The notes beneath the pieces were generated by a model. The model worked only from the letters and a program-made list of their open reading frames with translations, ran no database searches and was not told the DNA's origin. Of a stretch of DNA of 43,312 nt, positions 6,289-15,700 are shown one piece after another. Every line of letters begins with the position of its first letter. Positions within the stretch are counted from its first letter, which is position 1. The position numbers and the translations under genes are program-made. Source of the stretch: an uncultured Pseudomonadota bacterium (GTDB lineage: Bacteria; Pseudomonadota; Gammaproteobacteria; Burkholderiales; Methylophilaceae). The stretch spans positions 1 through 43,312 of the forward strand of contig CAINBI010000064.1 of the NCBI GenBank assembly GCA_903846555.1. The letters are read 5' to 3'.

Positions 6289-6929
6289 TCCCTTCAATAA
6301 AAGATTTACCACCGCCGCTAGTGCCCAGCGCCTCAGCTATCTTGACTGGCAAACATCTAACTACGCTTGAAGTAATAATGGCACAACGATACGCGCAGTT
6401 TGGCCAAGCAATTAGCACTAAGCAACACGCGGCGGCACGAATGGCTGGCTATCTGGTTGTTTCAGCAGCAATGGGTGAAAAACCAAGGGCCTGCGATATT
6501 GGGGAACGTGACCAAGTAGGTTCAAATTATTGGTCTGTTTTCGTTGATTGGGATGCTGATTATTTGCTTAAACCAATTAGTCAAGACACTGACCCCCTTA
6601 CGCTCGTTAAGGCTGCATTACATTATGAAGCCGGTGTTGGAGGTGAGGCGTTCAATGGCCTTTACCATCCAGCATCATCTTTGCCGGACGTGTACCGTAG
6701 TGGTGTTTGTTCGGTTCTATTAGACTACTTATTTAAGGTGCCTTTAAACACCTATTGCGTGAGACTTGCGGCACTGTCTATGCAAATATTAAAAGAAAAT
6801 TGCGTTCAGTTTGAGGCCCTTCGATCTCGCTTAGTAAAAAATGAAAGCGTTTCTGAGCTAGAAGTATCAATGCTTATGGAATCAGTTTCCGTCGTGGATC
6901 TAAATCAATACCTAGGAAGACTGCAATGA
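6285..6929 (+). CDS. Hypothetical protein upstream of the primase
   Basis: This is a 214-residue, mostly helical protein without a recognised family. It overlaps both its neighbours by 4 nt (ATGA), so it is translated as part of the replication operon. The middle part is rich in aromatic and acidic residues (NYWSVFVDWDADYLLKP), and the C-terminal third is a helical repeat-like region. Its place next to the primase-helicase suggests a replication accessory factor or regulator, which is guilt by association only. Confidence 0.55.
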   Translation: MIPSIKDLPPPLVPSASAILTGKHLTTLEVIMAQRYAQFGQAISTKQHAAARMAGYLVVSAAMGEKPRACDIGERDQVGSNYWSVFVDWDADYLLKPISQDTDPLTLVKAALHYEAGVGGEAFNGLYHPASSLPDVYRSGVCSVLLDYLFKVPLNTYCVRLAALSMQILKENCVQFEALRSRLVKNESVSELEVSMLMESVSVVDLNQYLGRLQ

Positions 6930-8938
6930 ATACCGTCACCAAAATAACCCCACGCCTTAACAATATCAAGGCGCCTGCATTCCTAGCTGATCTACCTATT
7001 TGGCTTATGTGGAAGTTAGAGCCTGGCCGCACTACAGCAGATAAACCGCGCAAGGTGCCTTACTACTCTAATGGTGCGCGTCGCTCCGGAGTTCAAGGTC
7101 GCCTTGAAGACCGACAGCAGCTGGTGACATTTGAAGCCGCTCGCGCCGCGGCCGCGAAGCGAGGCATGTCTGGCATCGGGCACGCCTGTATGGATTCTGA
7201 TTTTACAGTAATAGATTTCGATAGGTGCGTAACAGATGGTCAATTGAATCCAGTTGTCGAGGCATTGACGATGGGCACCTATGCAGAATATTCCCCAAGT
7301 GGCACAGGCATACATCTTTATGTGAAAGGCGATCTGCGCGGCACAAATGAAAAATCGCCTGCGACCGCAGACCAGTTCGGTATCGAGTTATTCTCAACCA
7401 AAGGATATGTGACCTATACTGGCAACGCTACTGAACTGACGGACATGCTCGGCAATACCGATACCATAGGCGACGCCTCTACCGAGCTGCAGCAGCTAAT
7501 CACAAAACGATTTGGCAGTGCATCAGATATTGTCATTGCTGCGCAAGAACCTAAAGGCGTGTCACGTGAATTGATACTCGAAATGCTCAGTGTGCTCGAT
7601 CCTGATATGGGCCATGCTGACTGGTTAAAAATCGGAATGGCCATTCACCATGAGACTAGGGGAGAAGGCTTTAATCTATGGGATCAGTGGAGTCGAGGCG
7701 GAAGCAAATACCCTGGTGATCTATCTGGACGCTGGGAGACCTTCGGCAGAAATTCAGGCCCAGCAATAACAATTAATAGCCTGGTACAAATGGCAAAGGC
7801 AAACGGCGCTTCGATCAACCTTAATGCAGTATCGATGGAAGGCTTTGCAGATTTAGACGCGATACAGGAGGCTTCAGCGAGTATCACTAGCGAAAGCAAA
7901 GATATTGCAGTTAAAGAGCTTCGTTTCAAGTTTGAGCATGTGTCGCAGTTCGCAGTTAAAACTTCGCACACGTACATGATCAAAGGCGTCCTCCCCAGAG
8001 CAACGCTTGGCGTGCTCTTCGGTGAGTCTGGCTCCGGCAAGTCCTTTATCACCCTTGATATGTGCATTGCTATTGCGCTCGGCCATCCATGGCGGGGCAA
8101 AAGAACAAAGCAAGGCCGTGTCGCCTATATCGTTGCAGAGGGGGCTGCAGGCTTTCGTAATCGCTTGCTCGCTTACGGCATTTACCATGGTCTCGATCTT
8201 AGGACGATACCGCTAGATATTCTTGATGCTACGCCGAACCTGCTACTCAAAGAAGACGCGCTTGATTTGAGCAAATCGCTACTTGCTTCAGGTGAGCCAC
8301 CTGCGCTCGTGGTCTTTGATACCCTCGCACAATCCATGGCTGGCGCTAATGAGAATGCGTCCGAGGACATGGGCAAGGCCCTCGCTCACTGCAAAGGTAT
8401 TCATAAGGCTACGGATGCTATGGTCTTGCTAGTGCATCACTCAGGCAAGGACTCAAGCAAAGGCGCCAGGGGATGGTCAGGCATGCGCGCTGCGGCTGAC
8501 GTTGAGCTGGAAGTGACACGATCTGCTTTTGGCCGTGCATTGCGCACTACTAAGCAGAAAGATGGTGCGGACTTCGAGGCATGGGGTTTCGATCTCAACG
8601 TGGTCAATATAGGCGAGGATGCCGACGGCGACCAAGTGTCCAGTTGCGTAGTGGTTGAGGCTTCAGTGCCCGTGCAAGGTTCAACGCGCAAGCTAGGTAA
8701 GAACGAGCAAGTCATTCTCAATGTAATGAGTGAGATCGGCATGGCTCAGACCGCAGGCATTGAGCGCAGCGCAGTTGTTGATTTAGTGATGCTCAGTTTT
8801 CCAGAGATAACAGAATCGGGGCAGATTAAAGCTAAAAGAGACAGGATAAGGCGTTCTCTTAAGAAATTTTATGAAGGCGACGATGCTATTTATGCGCTCG
8901 AAACCAATGACACTTTAACAATCTTGGATTCGGAATAA
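6926..8938 (+). CDS. Primase-polymerase/RepA-type helicase replication protein
   Basis: This 670-residue protein probably starts replication of the excised element. Residues about 20-200 form an archaeo-eukaryotic primase (PrimPol-like) domain: catalytic D97 and D99 in VIDFDRC, H130 in SPSGTGIHLYVKG, and the GIELFSTKGYVTYTG strand. Residues about 215-300 match a PriCT-type primase C-terminal domain (MGHADWLKIGMAIHHET). Residues about 350-560 form a RepA-like RecA/AAA ATPase with Walker A GESGSGKS (366-373) and Walker B LVVFDT (D465). A C-terminal winged-helix-like tail (about 595-665) could contact origin DNA. P4-type satellites use the same architecture. It overlaps the upstream gene by 4 nt, and an iteron-like array follows directly. 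Confidence 0.85.
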   Translation: MNTVTKITPRLNNIKAPAFLADLPIWLMWKLEPGRTTADKPRKVPYYSNGARRSGVQGRLEDRQQLVTFEAARAAAAKRGMSGIGHACMDSDFTVIDFDRCVTDGQLNPVVEALTMGTYAEYSPSGTGIHLYVKGDLRGTNEKSPATADQFGIELFSTKGYVTYTGNATELTDMLGNTDTIGDASTELQQLITKRFGSASDIVIAAQEPKGVSRELILEMLSVLDPDMGHADWLKIGMAIHHETRGEGFNLWDQWSRGGSKYPGDLSGRWETFGRNSGPAITINSLVQMAKANGASINLNAVSMEGFADLDAIQEASASITSESKDIAVKELRFKFEHVSQFAVKTSHTYMIKGVLPRATLGVLFGESGSGKSFITLDMCIAIALGHPWRGKRTKQGRVAYIVAEGAAGFRNRLLAYGIYHGLDLRTIPLDILDATPNLLLKEDALDLSKSLLASGEPPALVVFDTLAQSMAGANENASEDMGKALAHCKGIHKATDAMVLLVHHSGKDSSKGARGWSGMRAAADVELEVTRSAFGRALRTTKQKDGADFEAWGFDLNVVNIGEDADGDQVSSCVVVEASVPVQGSTRKLGKNEQVILNVMSEIGMAQTAGIERSAVVDLVMLSFPEITESGQIKAKRDRIRRSLKKFYEGDDAIYALETNDTLTILDSE

Positions 8939-9423
8939 TTGCTGTGCAACACGTTAAAAATGACGAACTCTCAGAAAATACGGGCATCATGGGCATCATG
9001 CAAGGGCATCATTATAAAACCATGATGCCCAACAAAACTGAATTTGGGCATCGCCGCACATCACTTGTCTATAACAAGTGATGCCGTGATGTCCAAGAAG
9101 TTACCTTTTAGGTACTAACTCGCAAAAAACTACGTGCAAAGCCCTATGTGAGAAACAGGCAGCGTTTTGCATGATGTAATGTGTAAATTGCTCTAGGATA
9201 GTCGAAACCTCAACGGGTAAATGGATTTTTCACCCTGACATATAACTCAAGTTTGTTTACCATTACGCGCCGCGCGCGGGAGTGGTTTATACACCACCAA
9301 CTTGACACCTGGTAAACCAGTATCGCTGGCAAGTCGATTGATTTGTGGTAATTGGATTCTAGGTGCTTTATAGTCTTAACAAGATTTAAGGCTTGAATTG
9401 ATTCCGCAAAGGTAAGCAATACT
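8939..9423. other. 485-bp gene-free region downstream of the primase
   Basis: The first 150 bp hold the iteron-like candidate origin listed separately. The rest contains GTGGT/ACCAC (9282-9297), a CTGGTAAACCAG palindrome (9309-9320) and a GTTTACC motif near 9255 that is the inverse of GGTAAAC at 9311. A GC-rich CGCGCCGCGCGCGGG run is at about 9266-9280. These resemble operator or replication-control sites. TTGACA at 9302-9307 has no well-placed -10 partner. I see no coding potential. Confidence 0.5.
8982..9095. other. Candidate replication origin with iteron-like repeats
   Basis: GGGCATCAT occurs directly repeated at 8982-8990, 8991-8999 and 9004-9012, inverted (CATGATGCCC) at 9021-9030, and partially at 9046-9053. 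An 8-bp perfect stem, TCACTTGT/ACAAGTGA, follows at 9061-9081, then a degenerate inverted copy around 9080-9094. It lies directly after the primase-helicase gene, the usual place for an origin recognised by such a protein. Confidence 0.6.
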
Positions 9424-9777
9424 ATGAGCATCCATGATCAGTTAAATGATGAAATTGCAAAAATTCTTGCGCAGCCCCATGGCAAAGGTAGCTACAAAAT
9501 TAACGCGCTTGATACAAATAAGGATTCTTGTAGCCTGGCAACTGGATTGGCATCGAATAAGCTTCAGTCTCAGTACATCAAGTTTTTCAATCGTCCTTTA
9601 CCTGCGTGGGCTACGCTTGAACATCCTCTTCACATAGCGCATTTATGCGACATAGCCATTCAAAGACAAATCGAATTGCCGGAGCAACGGGCAATGACCC
9701 CGGAAGAGGAAGCACTGGAAGAGCTGCAGGGCAAGAAAGCTTTGCGCAATCGCTTCGACCGCTTCAACGCAAGATAA
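9424..9777 (+). CDS. Hypothetical protein
   Basis: This 117-residue soluble protein has no recognised family. The N-terminal half is mixed; the C-terminal half is charged and helical (MTPEEEALEELQGKKALRNRFDRF). The ribosome site is weak (AAAGGTAAG about 10 nt upstream). It stands alone between the candidate origin and a convergent membrane-protein gene. I can say nothing reliable about its role. Confidence 0.5.
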   Translation: MSIHDQLNDEIAKILAQPHGKGSYKINALDTNKDSCSLATGLASNKLQSQYIKFFNRPLPAWATLEHPLHIAHLCDIAIQRQIELPEQRAMTPEEEALEELQGKKALRNRFDRFNAR

Positions 9778-9798
9778 TAGGCAATTGCCTAGCGCGCC

Positions 9799-10107
9799 TT
9801 ACTCATCATACCCTAGTGCTTTTCGCTGACTAGCGACCATACGCGCTGCACTGGCTTCAGTTTGCCATCTCAAAATGTAGTAACTAAACCAAGCGCCTAA
9901 TAGCAGCGCTAAATGGCTTTTACTTTGGCTGCCAAGCATCGAAAAAATAATGATGTTGCCAAAGTACAAGGCAACGCACAAAGCAATGCTGACTTTATTC
10001 CCTAGCGGCTGATCTCTAAGTGCCCTAATCACTGCCGGAGGTATAAGCACCACGGCCCAGGTAATTAAAAAACTCAACCATAAATTCAACGCTGAAAACT
10101 CGTACAT
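9799..10107 (-). CDS. Small multi-pass membrane protein
   Basis: This is a 102-residue protein with about three predicted transmembrane segments: residues 8-28 (LWLSFLITWAVVLIPPAVI), 38-57 (VSIALCVALYFGNIIIFSML) and 64-82 (ALLLGAWFSYYIL). I chose the ATG at 10107 over the upstream GTG because AAAGG lies 5 nt before it. It resembles small uncharacterised membrane proteins found in mobile elements (a GSQSKSHLALLLGAW motif follows the second helix). It is read against the surrounding genes, as cargo (moron) genes often are. Superinfection exclusion is a guess with no direct support. Confidence 0.6.
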   Translation of the reverse strand: MYEFSALNLWLSFLITWAVVLIPPAVIRALRDQPLGNKVSIALCVALYFGNIIIFSMLGSQSKSHLALLLGAWFSYYILRWQTEASAARMVASQRKALGYDE

Positions 10108-10189
10108 ATCCACCTTTCATCTGGTAAGCACACGCCCTAGGGGGCGGACGGATGCTTCAATAAATATACGATACGATACCTTATGAATA

Positions 10190-10205
10190 CACTAGCCCTC
10201 TAGTG
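10190..10205. promoter_or_regulatory. Candidate operator between divergent genes
   Basis: CACTAG-CCCT-CTAGTG is a perfect inverted repeat in the 128-bp gap between the membrane-protein gene (minus) and the AlpA-like gene (plus). A short repeated ATACG run (about 10166-10177) lies beside it. It may bind the AlpA-like regulator encoded 30 bp downstream and control the virion-gene operon. Confidence 0.5.
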
Positions 10206-10235
10206 ATATTAAATGAAATCTAGGGCAAAAACATA

Positions 10236-10457
10236 ATGAATCACATCGATACTGTTAATTTTGACGATCTGCCAGCATCAGGCTTTGTTCGGCAATCTCA
10301 ACTAATTCCAGGGGTATTGCCATTCTCTGGCCTCACACTTAAACGGCTAATAGACGCCAAATCATTCCCAGCGCCGATAAAAATAACTCCCAAATGTAAA
10401 GCCTGGCGCGTTGGGGACGTGCGGGAATGGCTGCGCAATCCTGTAGGGAGTACATAG
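10236..10457 (+). CDS. AlpA-like HTH regulator
   Basis: This 73-residue protein has the AlpA-type arrangement: FVRQSQLIPGVLPFSGLTLKRLIDAKSFPAPIKITPKCKAWRVGDVREWL, i.e. a recognition HTH followed by a short wing and a closing helix with WRVGDVREWL. In P4-like elements AlpA controls integrase or excision. Here it heads the operon of ejection-protein genes and its stop is 1 nt before the next start. It may therefore switch on the late module. A palindrome at 10190-10205 is a suitable binding site. Confidence 0.7.
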   Translation: MNHIDTVNFDDLPASGFVRQSQLIPGVLPFSGLTLKRLIDAKSFPAPIKITPKCKAWRVGDVREWLRNPVGST

Positions 10458-10458
10458 T

Positions 10459-11013
10459 ATGGGAATGCCAGCAGTAATAATGGGGATAAGCGCGGTAATG
10501 GGCGCATACAGCTCAATGCAACAAAGCTCGCAATCTAAAGCCGCCTATAACTATCAGGCCGCAGTTAATCGAAATAACGCGATGATTTCGGAGTGGAATG
10601 CACAAGACGCAGCTCGTCGCGGTGAGGGGGATTTGATAGCCCAACAACGCAAGACCGCAGCGATCATGGGCACCCAGCGCGCAACACTAGCCAGTCGAGG
10701 CATTGATTTGTCTGAAGGTACTTCGCTTAATATCCTATCCGACACCGCTTATCTTGGGGAACAAGACGCACTAACGGTCAAAGACAACACCGCTAAAAAC
10801 GTGTGGGCAGCTAAAGTGCAAGCCAATAATGACCTGTCAAATGCTGAGCTTCTTAAGATGCGTGCAGATAATGAGAACCCGCTTATGGCGGGTGCAACCA
10901 GTTTATTAACAGGTGCTGGCAAAGTTGCCTCTAGTTGGTATAGCTATGCAGGCACAGCACCCGCGCCGACTCCCGCCTTTCAATCTACCAATTATTGGAA
11001 GGGCAATAAATAA
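10459..11013 (+). CDS. T7 gp14-like internal virion (ejection) protein
   Basis: This 184-residue protein begins with a hydrophobic, glycine-rich helix (AVIMGISAVMGAYSSM). A long helical middle follows with YNYQAAVNRNNAMISEWNAQDAARRGE and GTQRATLASRGIDLSEGTSLNILSDTAYLGEQDAL. This matches the small internal virion core proteins of podovirus-type phages, the counterpart of T7 gp14 (196 residues). Such proteins are packed inside the capsid and form the outer-membrane part of the ejection channel. It is the first of three consecutive ejection genes in the same size order as T7 gp14-gp15-gp16. The ribosome site is GTAGGGAG. Confidence 0.7.
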   Translation: MGMPAVIMGISAVMGAYSSMQQSSQSKAAYNYQAAVNRNNAMISEWNAQDAARRGEGDLIAQQRKTAAIMGTQRATLASRGIDLSEGTSLNILSDTAYLGEQDALTVKDNTAKNVWAAKVQANNDLSNAELLKMRADNENPLMAGATSLLTGAGKVASSWYSYAGTAPAPTPAFQSTNYWKGNK

Positions 11014-11015
11014 GC

Positions 11016-12761
11016 ATGCCATCGATTCCACAATACCAGCAACAAGTCGAAGCTCAAGCACTGCCAGGCGTACGTCAGCAAAGCATCGCGTCTCCTGATC
11101 TATTCGCTGGGCCTAATACTATAGGTAAGTTAGGCCAAGTGATTGGCGATGTTGCGCAAAAATACCAGGATAGAGAAGACACTGCCTTAGTTAATCGAGG
11201 CGAAACTATACTTCTATCCAAATTTAACAAATTCAAAACCGACTCATTAAGTCGCAAAGGACTAAATGCAGGCGGACTGGCGGAAGAAGCAGACAAGTTC
11301 GCCTCAGAAACTATCGAAGACACGGTAAAGAATGCGCCTAACGCACGAGTCGGGGATGCGTTACGCGCAATTGCCAATAAACATCTGCCAGGCTTTCAAG
11401 CGTACATAGGGGCACATGCCGCAGCGCAAACGCAACAAGCCGTAGACGATGAAGCGAAAGCCAATGTCAGTGCGCAAATAGATAGTGCCATTACTGACCC
11501 GAGAACTGCACCAGATGCGACTGATCGCGTGACTTTAATTATTCAATCCCAGAGTAAGTCTGCTGGACAAGGGCCAGAGGCCACTAAGCTGGCAGTTCAA
11601 CAGGGGTTAACAGCGCTGCACGGTGGTGTGGTAGATCAACTTATTCAGAATAACAAGTTTGACGATGCTAAAGCTTATTACTTCGGCAATAAGGCCAGTA
11701 TCGATCCAACTAAATACGTAGCTTTTGAAAAGAAGCTGGAGCTTAGTGGCCGGTTACAGGAGACGCAAAGAGGGGCCGACGGCTTGATGGAGCAAGTTAG
11801 AGCTGGCGGCATAACGTACAGCCAGGCAGAAGCCGCCGCGCGTGAGAAATTCACAGGCGAGGATCGCAATGCTGTGATCTCTGAGCTACGGAATCAGAAA
11901 AGCGAATTTGACAATGCACATTCAGAAGCTGAAAAGGCTCAATTTGCACCGGTAAATACTTTGATAGGTGACTATACGCTTAAAGGTAAATCCATTCCTA
12001 AGGCGGAGATGCTGCGTGTACTTCAACCTTTGATGGTGAATCCTGATAACTATGCTAAGGCAGCAAAAGTGCTTGATGCTCACAATGATGAGATACGAGG
12101 CGAGCAAAATGCAGCAGCGGATCGCGCCCGATCACTAGCCAATAATGGAGTTGATAGACAACTCTATGGGCTACAACTCAAATATGACATGTTGCAGCAC
12201 CCTGACAAGTGGCGTAATGCGGATTTGACTCAAGTGCTTTTGCCAATGGTTAAAGATGGTTCTATGCGGCCAACCGATATGGATGCAGCCATAGAATTAC
12301 AAACACAAATGCGTAAACCACAACGCACACCAGAACTAGCGACATTAGTGTCTGCCTCTGAATATCTGAATAATCGCCTAGAGACTACGGTCGTCGATGG
12401 CAAGCAAGTGTCAGCGATGGCCAGAGCAGACAAGGACGTAGTTAAAGCTAAAGCATTGCAGGTATTGGAGCCCTTGGTACAAGAGTATCAAGCGCGTACC
12501 GGAGAGAAAGCCAACACCGCCGATGTTAAAAAAATCGTTGATTCTATTTTTGTAGATAAGCGCTACCGAAATACTTTTGCTGGCTTTACGTATGGTGACG
12601 TTAAAACAGAAACGCACCTTGATCCCGAAGGCGCGGCCTCACGCGCAGTTCCAGCTATTCCCCCAAACTTGCGGCAGCGCATTGAAACCGCGCTTAAAGC
12701 TAATGGCTACGAAGTCACTCCCGAAAACGTTTTAGAAGCCTATCAGGCAGGTAAAAAATAA
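11016..12761 (+). CDS. T7 gp15-like internal virion (ejection) protein
   Basis: This is a 581-residue, almost wholly helical protein, without signal peptide or membrane segment. It lies between the gp14-like and giant gp16-like genes, the place of T7 gp15. The N-terminal PSIPQYQQQVEAQALPG, the long alanine- and glutamine-rich helical core with a TPR-like look, and the short C-terminal PPNLRQRIETALKANGY segment are typical of phage internal core proteins of this class. I infer a role as the periplasmic tunnel of the ejectosome. It starts 2 nt after the previous gene and shares a TAATG stop-start with the next. Confidence 0.6.
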   Translation: MPSIPQYQQQVEAQALPGVRQQSIASPDLFAGPNTIGKLGQVIGDVAQKYQDREDTALVNRGETILLSKFNKFKTDSLSRKGLNAGGLAEEADKFASETIEDTVKNAPNARVGDALRAIANKHLPGFQAYIGAHAAAQTQQAVDDEAKANVSAQIDSAITDPRTAPDATDRVTLIIQSQSKSAGQGPEATKLAVQQGLTALHGGVVDQLIQNNKFDDAKAYYFGNKASIDPTKYVAFEKKLELSGRLQETQRGADGLMEQVRAGGITYSQAEAAAREKFTGEDRNAVISELRNQKSEFDNAHSEAEKAQFAPVNTLIGDYTLKGKSIPKAEMLRVLQPLMVNPDNYAKAAKVLDAHNDEIRGEQNAAADRARSLANNGVDRQLYGLQLKYDMLQHPDKWRNADLTQVLLPMVKDGSMRPTDMDAAIELQTQMRKPQRTPELATLVSASEYLNNRLETTVVDGKQVSAMARADKDVVKAKALQVLEPLVQEYQARTGEKANTADVKKIVDSIFVDKRYRNTFAGFTYGDVKTETHLDPEGAASRAVPAIPPNLRQRIETALKANGYEVTPENVLEAYQAGKK

Positions 12762-15700
12762 TGGCATTAGATCCTAAAGTATTGAGTGACATATATGGCG
12801 ACAATGGGGTGTTAGCAAATCCGTTCCCTACCGCAAAAGAATACCAGCCAGAGCAAGTGGCGCAAGGCATTAAGATTGGACGAAATAAGGGGATAGAAGC
12901 CTTATTGGCAGCAGACCACTTGCCTCAACTACAGGATGAGCTTGATCAGGATCATTGGAATGAGATTGTAAAGACATCGCCTAAGCTGGCGAAACAGATG
13001 CAGGAGCCGGCATTCGCTGCGGTTGCGCACGATGATACGGGCAACCTTTCTAAAGTAGAAGGCGCCGTCAATTTTCTAGGATCTAGCCTGAAAGCCGGTA
13101 CGCTAGACTTGATGGGCGCAGGCGCAAAGCTACTTGATGCAGTACAACCATTCACGTTGAGTGAAGGTGACGCGGCCGTACTATATAAGAACGACCCTAA
13201 AAAACTGCAAGATATGCAGATGAATAGTCCGTCTATGTTCTTGTCTCGCTTCGCCAAGGCGATGACTGAGGGCAGCAACCAGACGATGGAAGACATCTCG
13301 CCTTCTGCGAAGCAACAATATAACGACTTACAATACCGAACACTCGACCCAAACAAGGCCGCATACCTTCACCCGGTTAAAGTAATCGGCGATGCTTTGC
13401 GCTCGCTACCTACTACAGCCGCGACAGCTTTAACAATCTACCTTACAAGAGGCGCAGCTGCCGAAGCAGACGCACAAGCAATTGCTGCCGGTTTGACAAC
13501 TGCCGAAGCCAAGAGCGCAGCGATTGCCGCTGCAACAAAGACCGCAACCTTGGTGGGGGCAACGTCGGAAGGATCAATCGGCTACGCCCAGCAAGCCAAC
13601 CAGACCGCGCAGGATGCCGCAGCCGTATCGGATGAAAACCTTGCGCAGTCACCTAAATACCAAGAACTACTTGCAAATGGCTATACCCATGAGACAGCAA
13701 AAGCCAAACTGGTAGCAGATACCGCAGAACAGTCCGGCATTATTGCAGGCATTGTGGACGCTGCAGTCAATGCCGTAGGCGGACACTTTCTAGGTAAGAT
13801 CATCAGCGAAGGCGGCGGCATTGTTAAAAGTGTGGCTAAAGGCCTGGTCAATGAAGGTTCGACTGAGCTAGTGCAAAGTGCGGGCGAGCAACTGGGCGAA
13901 AACGCAAGCCTTAAAGCGAACGTAGACCCAACGCAAAGCCTGAGTAAAGGCGTGGTAGAAAGTGCATTGCAAGGGCTATTTGTCGGCAGCTTAACAGGTG
14001 GCGCATTGAATGGTATTCATGGCGTGGCCAATCGCTTTGAAGAGAAAAAGCGCGAGGCCGAGCAAGCCACACAACACCGCGACGCGCTCACCCAACTGGA
14101 TAAGCTATCAAGCGAAAGTTTACTTCGTGCGCGTGATCCTGCTACCTTTCAACAATTCATTGCTAGTGCTGCGCAAGATGGTCCAGTGCAAGACGTTTAT
14201 ATCGATGCGAATGTGCTTGCACAAAGCGGAGCCGTTGAGCAACTTGCAAAAGTGTCGCCTGCCGTGCGCGAGCAGTTTAACGAAGCTATCAGCACCGGCG
14301 GTAGTGTGCGTATTCCATTGGACGAATACACGGCCCACATCGCGGGCACGCAACTTAACCAGGGGATCGTCGACCATATCAAGCTGGACCCTAACGGCAT
14401 GACCTTTGCCGAGTCTGAGCACTTCCAGCAAACCTACCAGGAAGAGTTCAACGCGGAGCTGGACAAGGTAACGCAAGAGCACACTGGCGATGAAGCCTTC
14501 AAGGAATCTGCGGCCACCGTACAAAACGAAATATTAAGGCAACTCAACGAGACTGGCAGATATACGTCCGAGGTCAATGACACGAATGCAATGGTCGCAG
14601 GTGCCCACTTTGCCGTGCGAGCTGCGCAGCTGGGCATGACCCCGGAAGAGTTATATAAACTTCGCCCACTCAAAGTAAATGGCGAATCAATACTAGGCGA
14701 CAGCTACAATCAAGATGGCGCCTTGCAGACCGATACAAATAACTTCAAGACTTGGTTTGCTGATAGCAAGGTTGTTACTCCTGAAGGCAATCCGCAAGTC
14801 GTTTATCACGGCACAGATAAACCGTTCACTAAAGTGAATATGAAGAAAGGCGCTCAGGGCGTCTTCTGGGTAACATCTAACAAGCAAGCCATCGAAGACG
14901 GCGCAATCGGAGCCGCTGGTACCGGTACGATCATGTCGCTATATGCCAATATTAAAAATCCGGCAGGCTGGAAAGAATACGATCAGCTCTCGCTTGATGA
15001 AATAGAGCACCGCGGGTTTGACGGTGTCGTGCTGCCAAATAAAGACGGCACTTTTGAAGCGATCATCTTTGACCCAAAACAAGTTAAATCTGCCACTAAA
15101 AACAACGGCAACTTCAACCCTAACGACCCTAATATTCTGCGCCAGTCAACTCCCGAACAAAAAGGCATCGCTAAACTATTTAAAGCGCTTACTGAAAATG
15201 ACGCGGTATTCCAGTATGGCAAGTCTACTGCTACCGACATGCAGCAAGTCTTTGATGACATCGTACCTGGTACGGTCAAGGTAGATTTAGCGATTGCACC
15301 TGAAGGTATCGACGAACAATACACAGTTTTCCCGATGGATGCTACGGGCAAAGTGCTACGCGACCAAGAGGGCACGGTAAGTGTATACCCGGACGGCAAA
15401 GTCGAGATCAATGTTTTAAATTGGGAAAAAGGCTACGGCGGTTCTGGTATCTACGCTGCCGTAGGCAACTGGGCTTTCAACAATAACAAAGTATTCTCAG
15501 GCGATCGTGAAGGCATTACGCCAACGGGTAAGATGCGCCGCTTAGAGAACATGATCTCGCTCGCTTTGAAGTTCGGCACAACTGATCATATCGCCCCGCA
15601 CCCAGAGCAGATGCACGAGCTGGGCTTCGACTGGAAGACAGGCGATACTGAATATAATCTTGAGCAAATGCTCCTTGCGTCCTATAAAGCAATCCGTAAC

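Noticed and set aside
8982-9053. CRISPR array from the GGGCATCAT repeats
   Set aside because: Units are 9-10 bp, partly abutting and partly inverted, with no spacers and no cas genes.
14010-15411. Open frames inside the giant gene, both strands
   Set aside because: Long GC-balanced coding sequence produces many shadows; the giant frame is continuous and carries recognisable domains.
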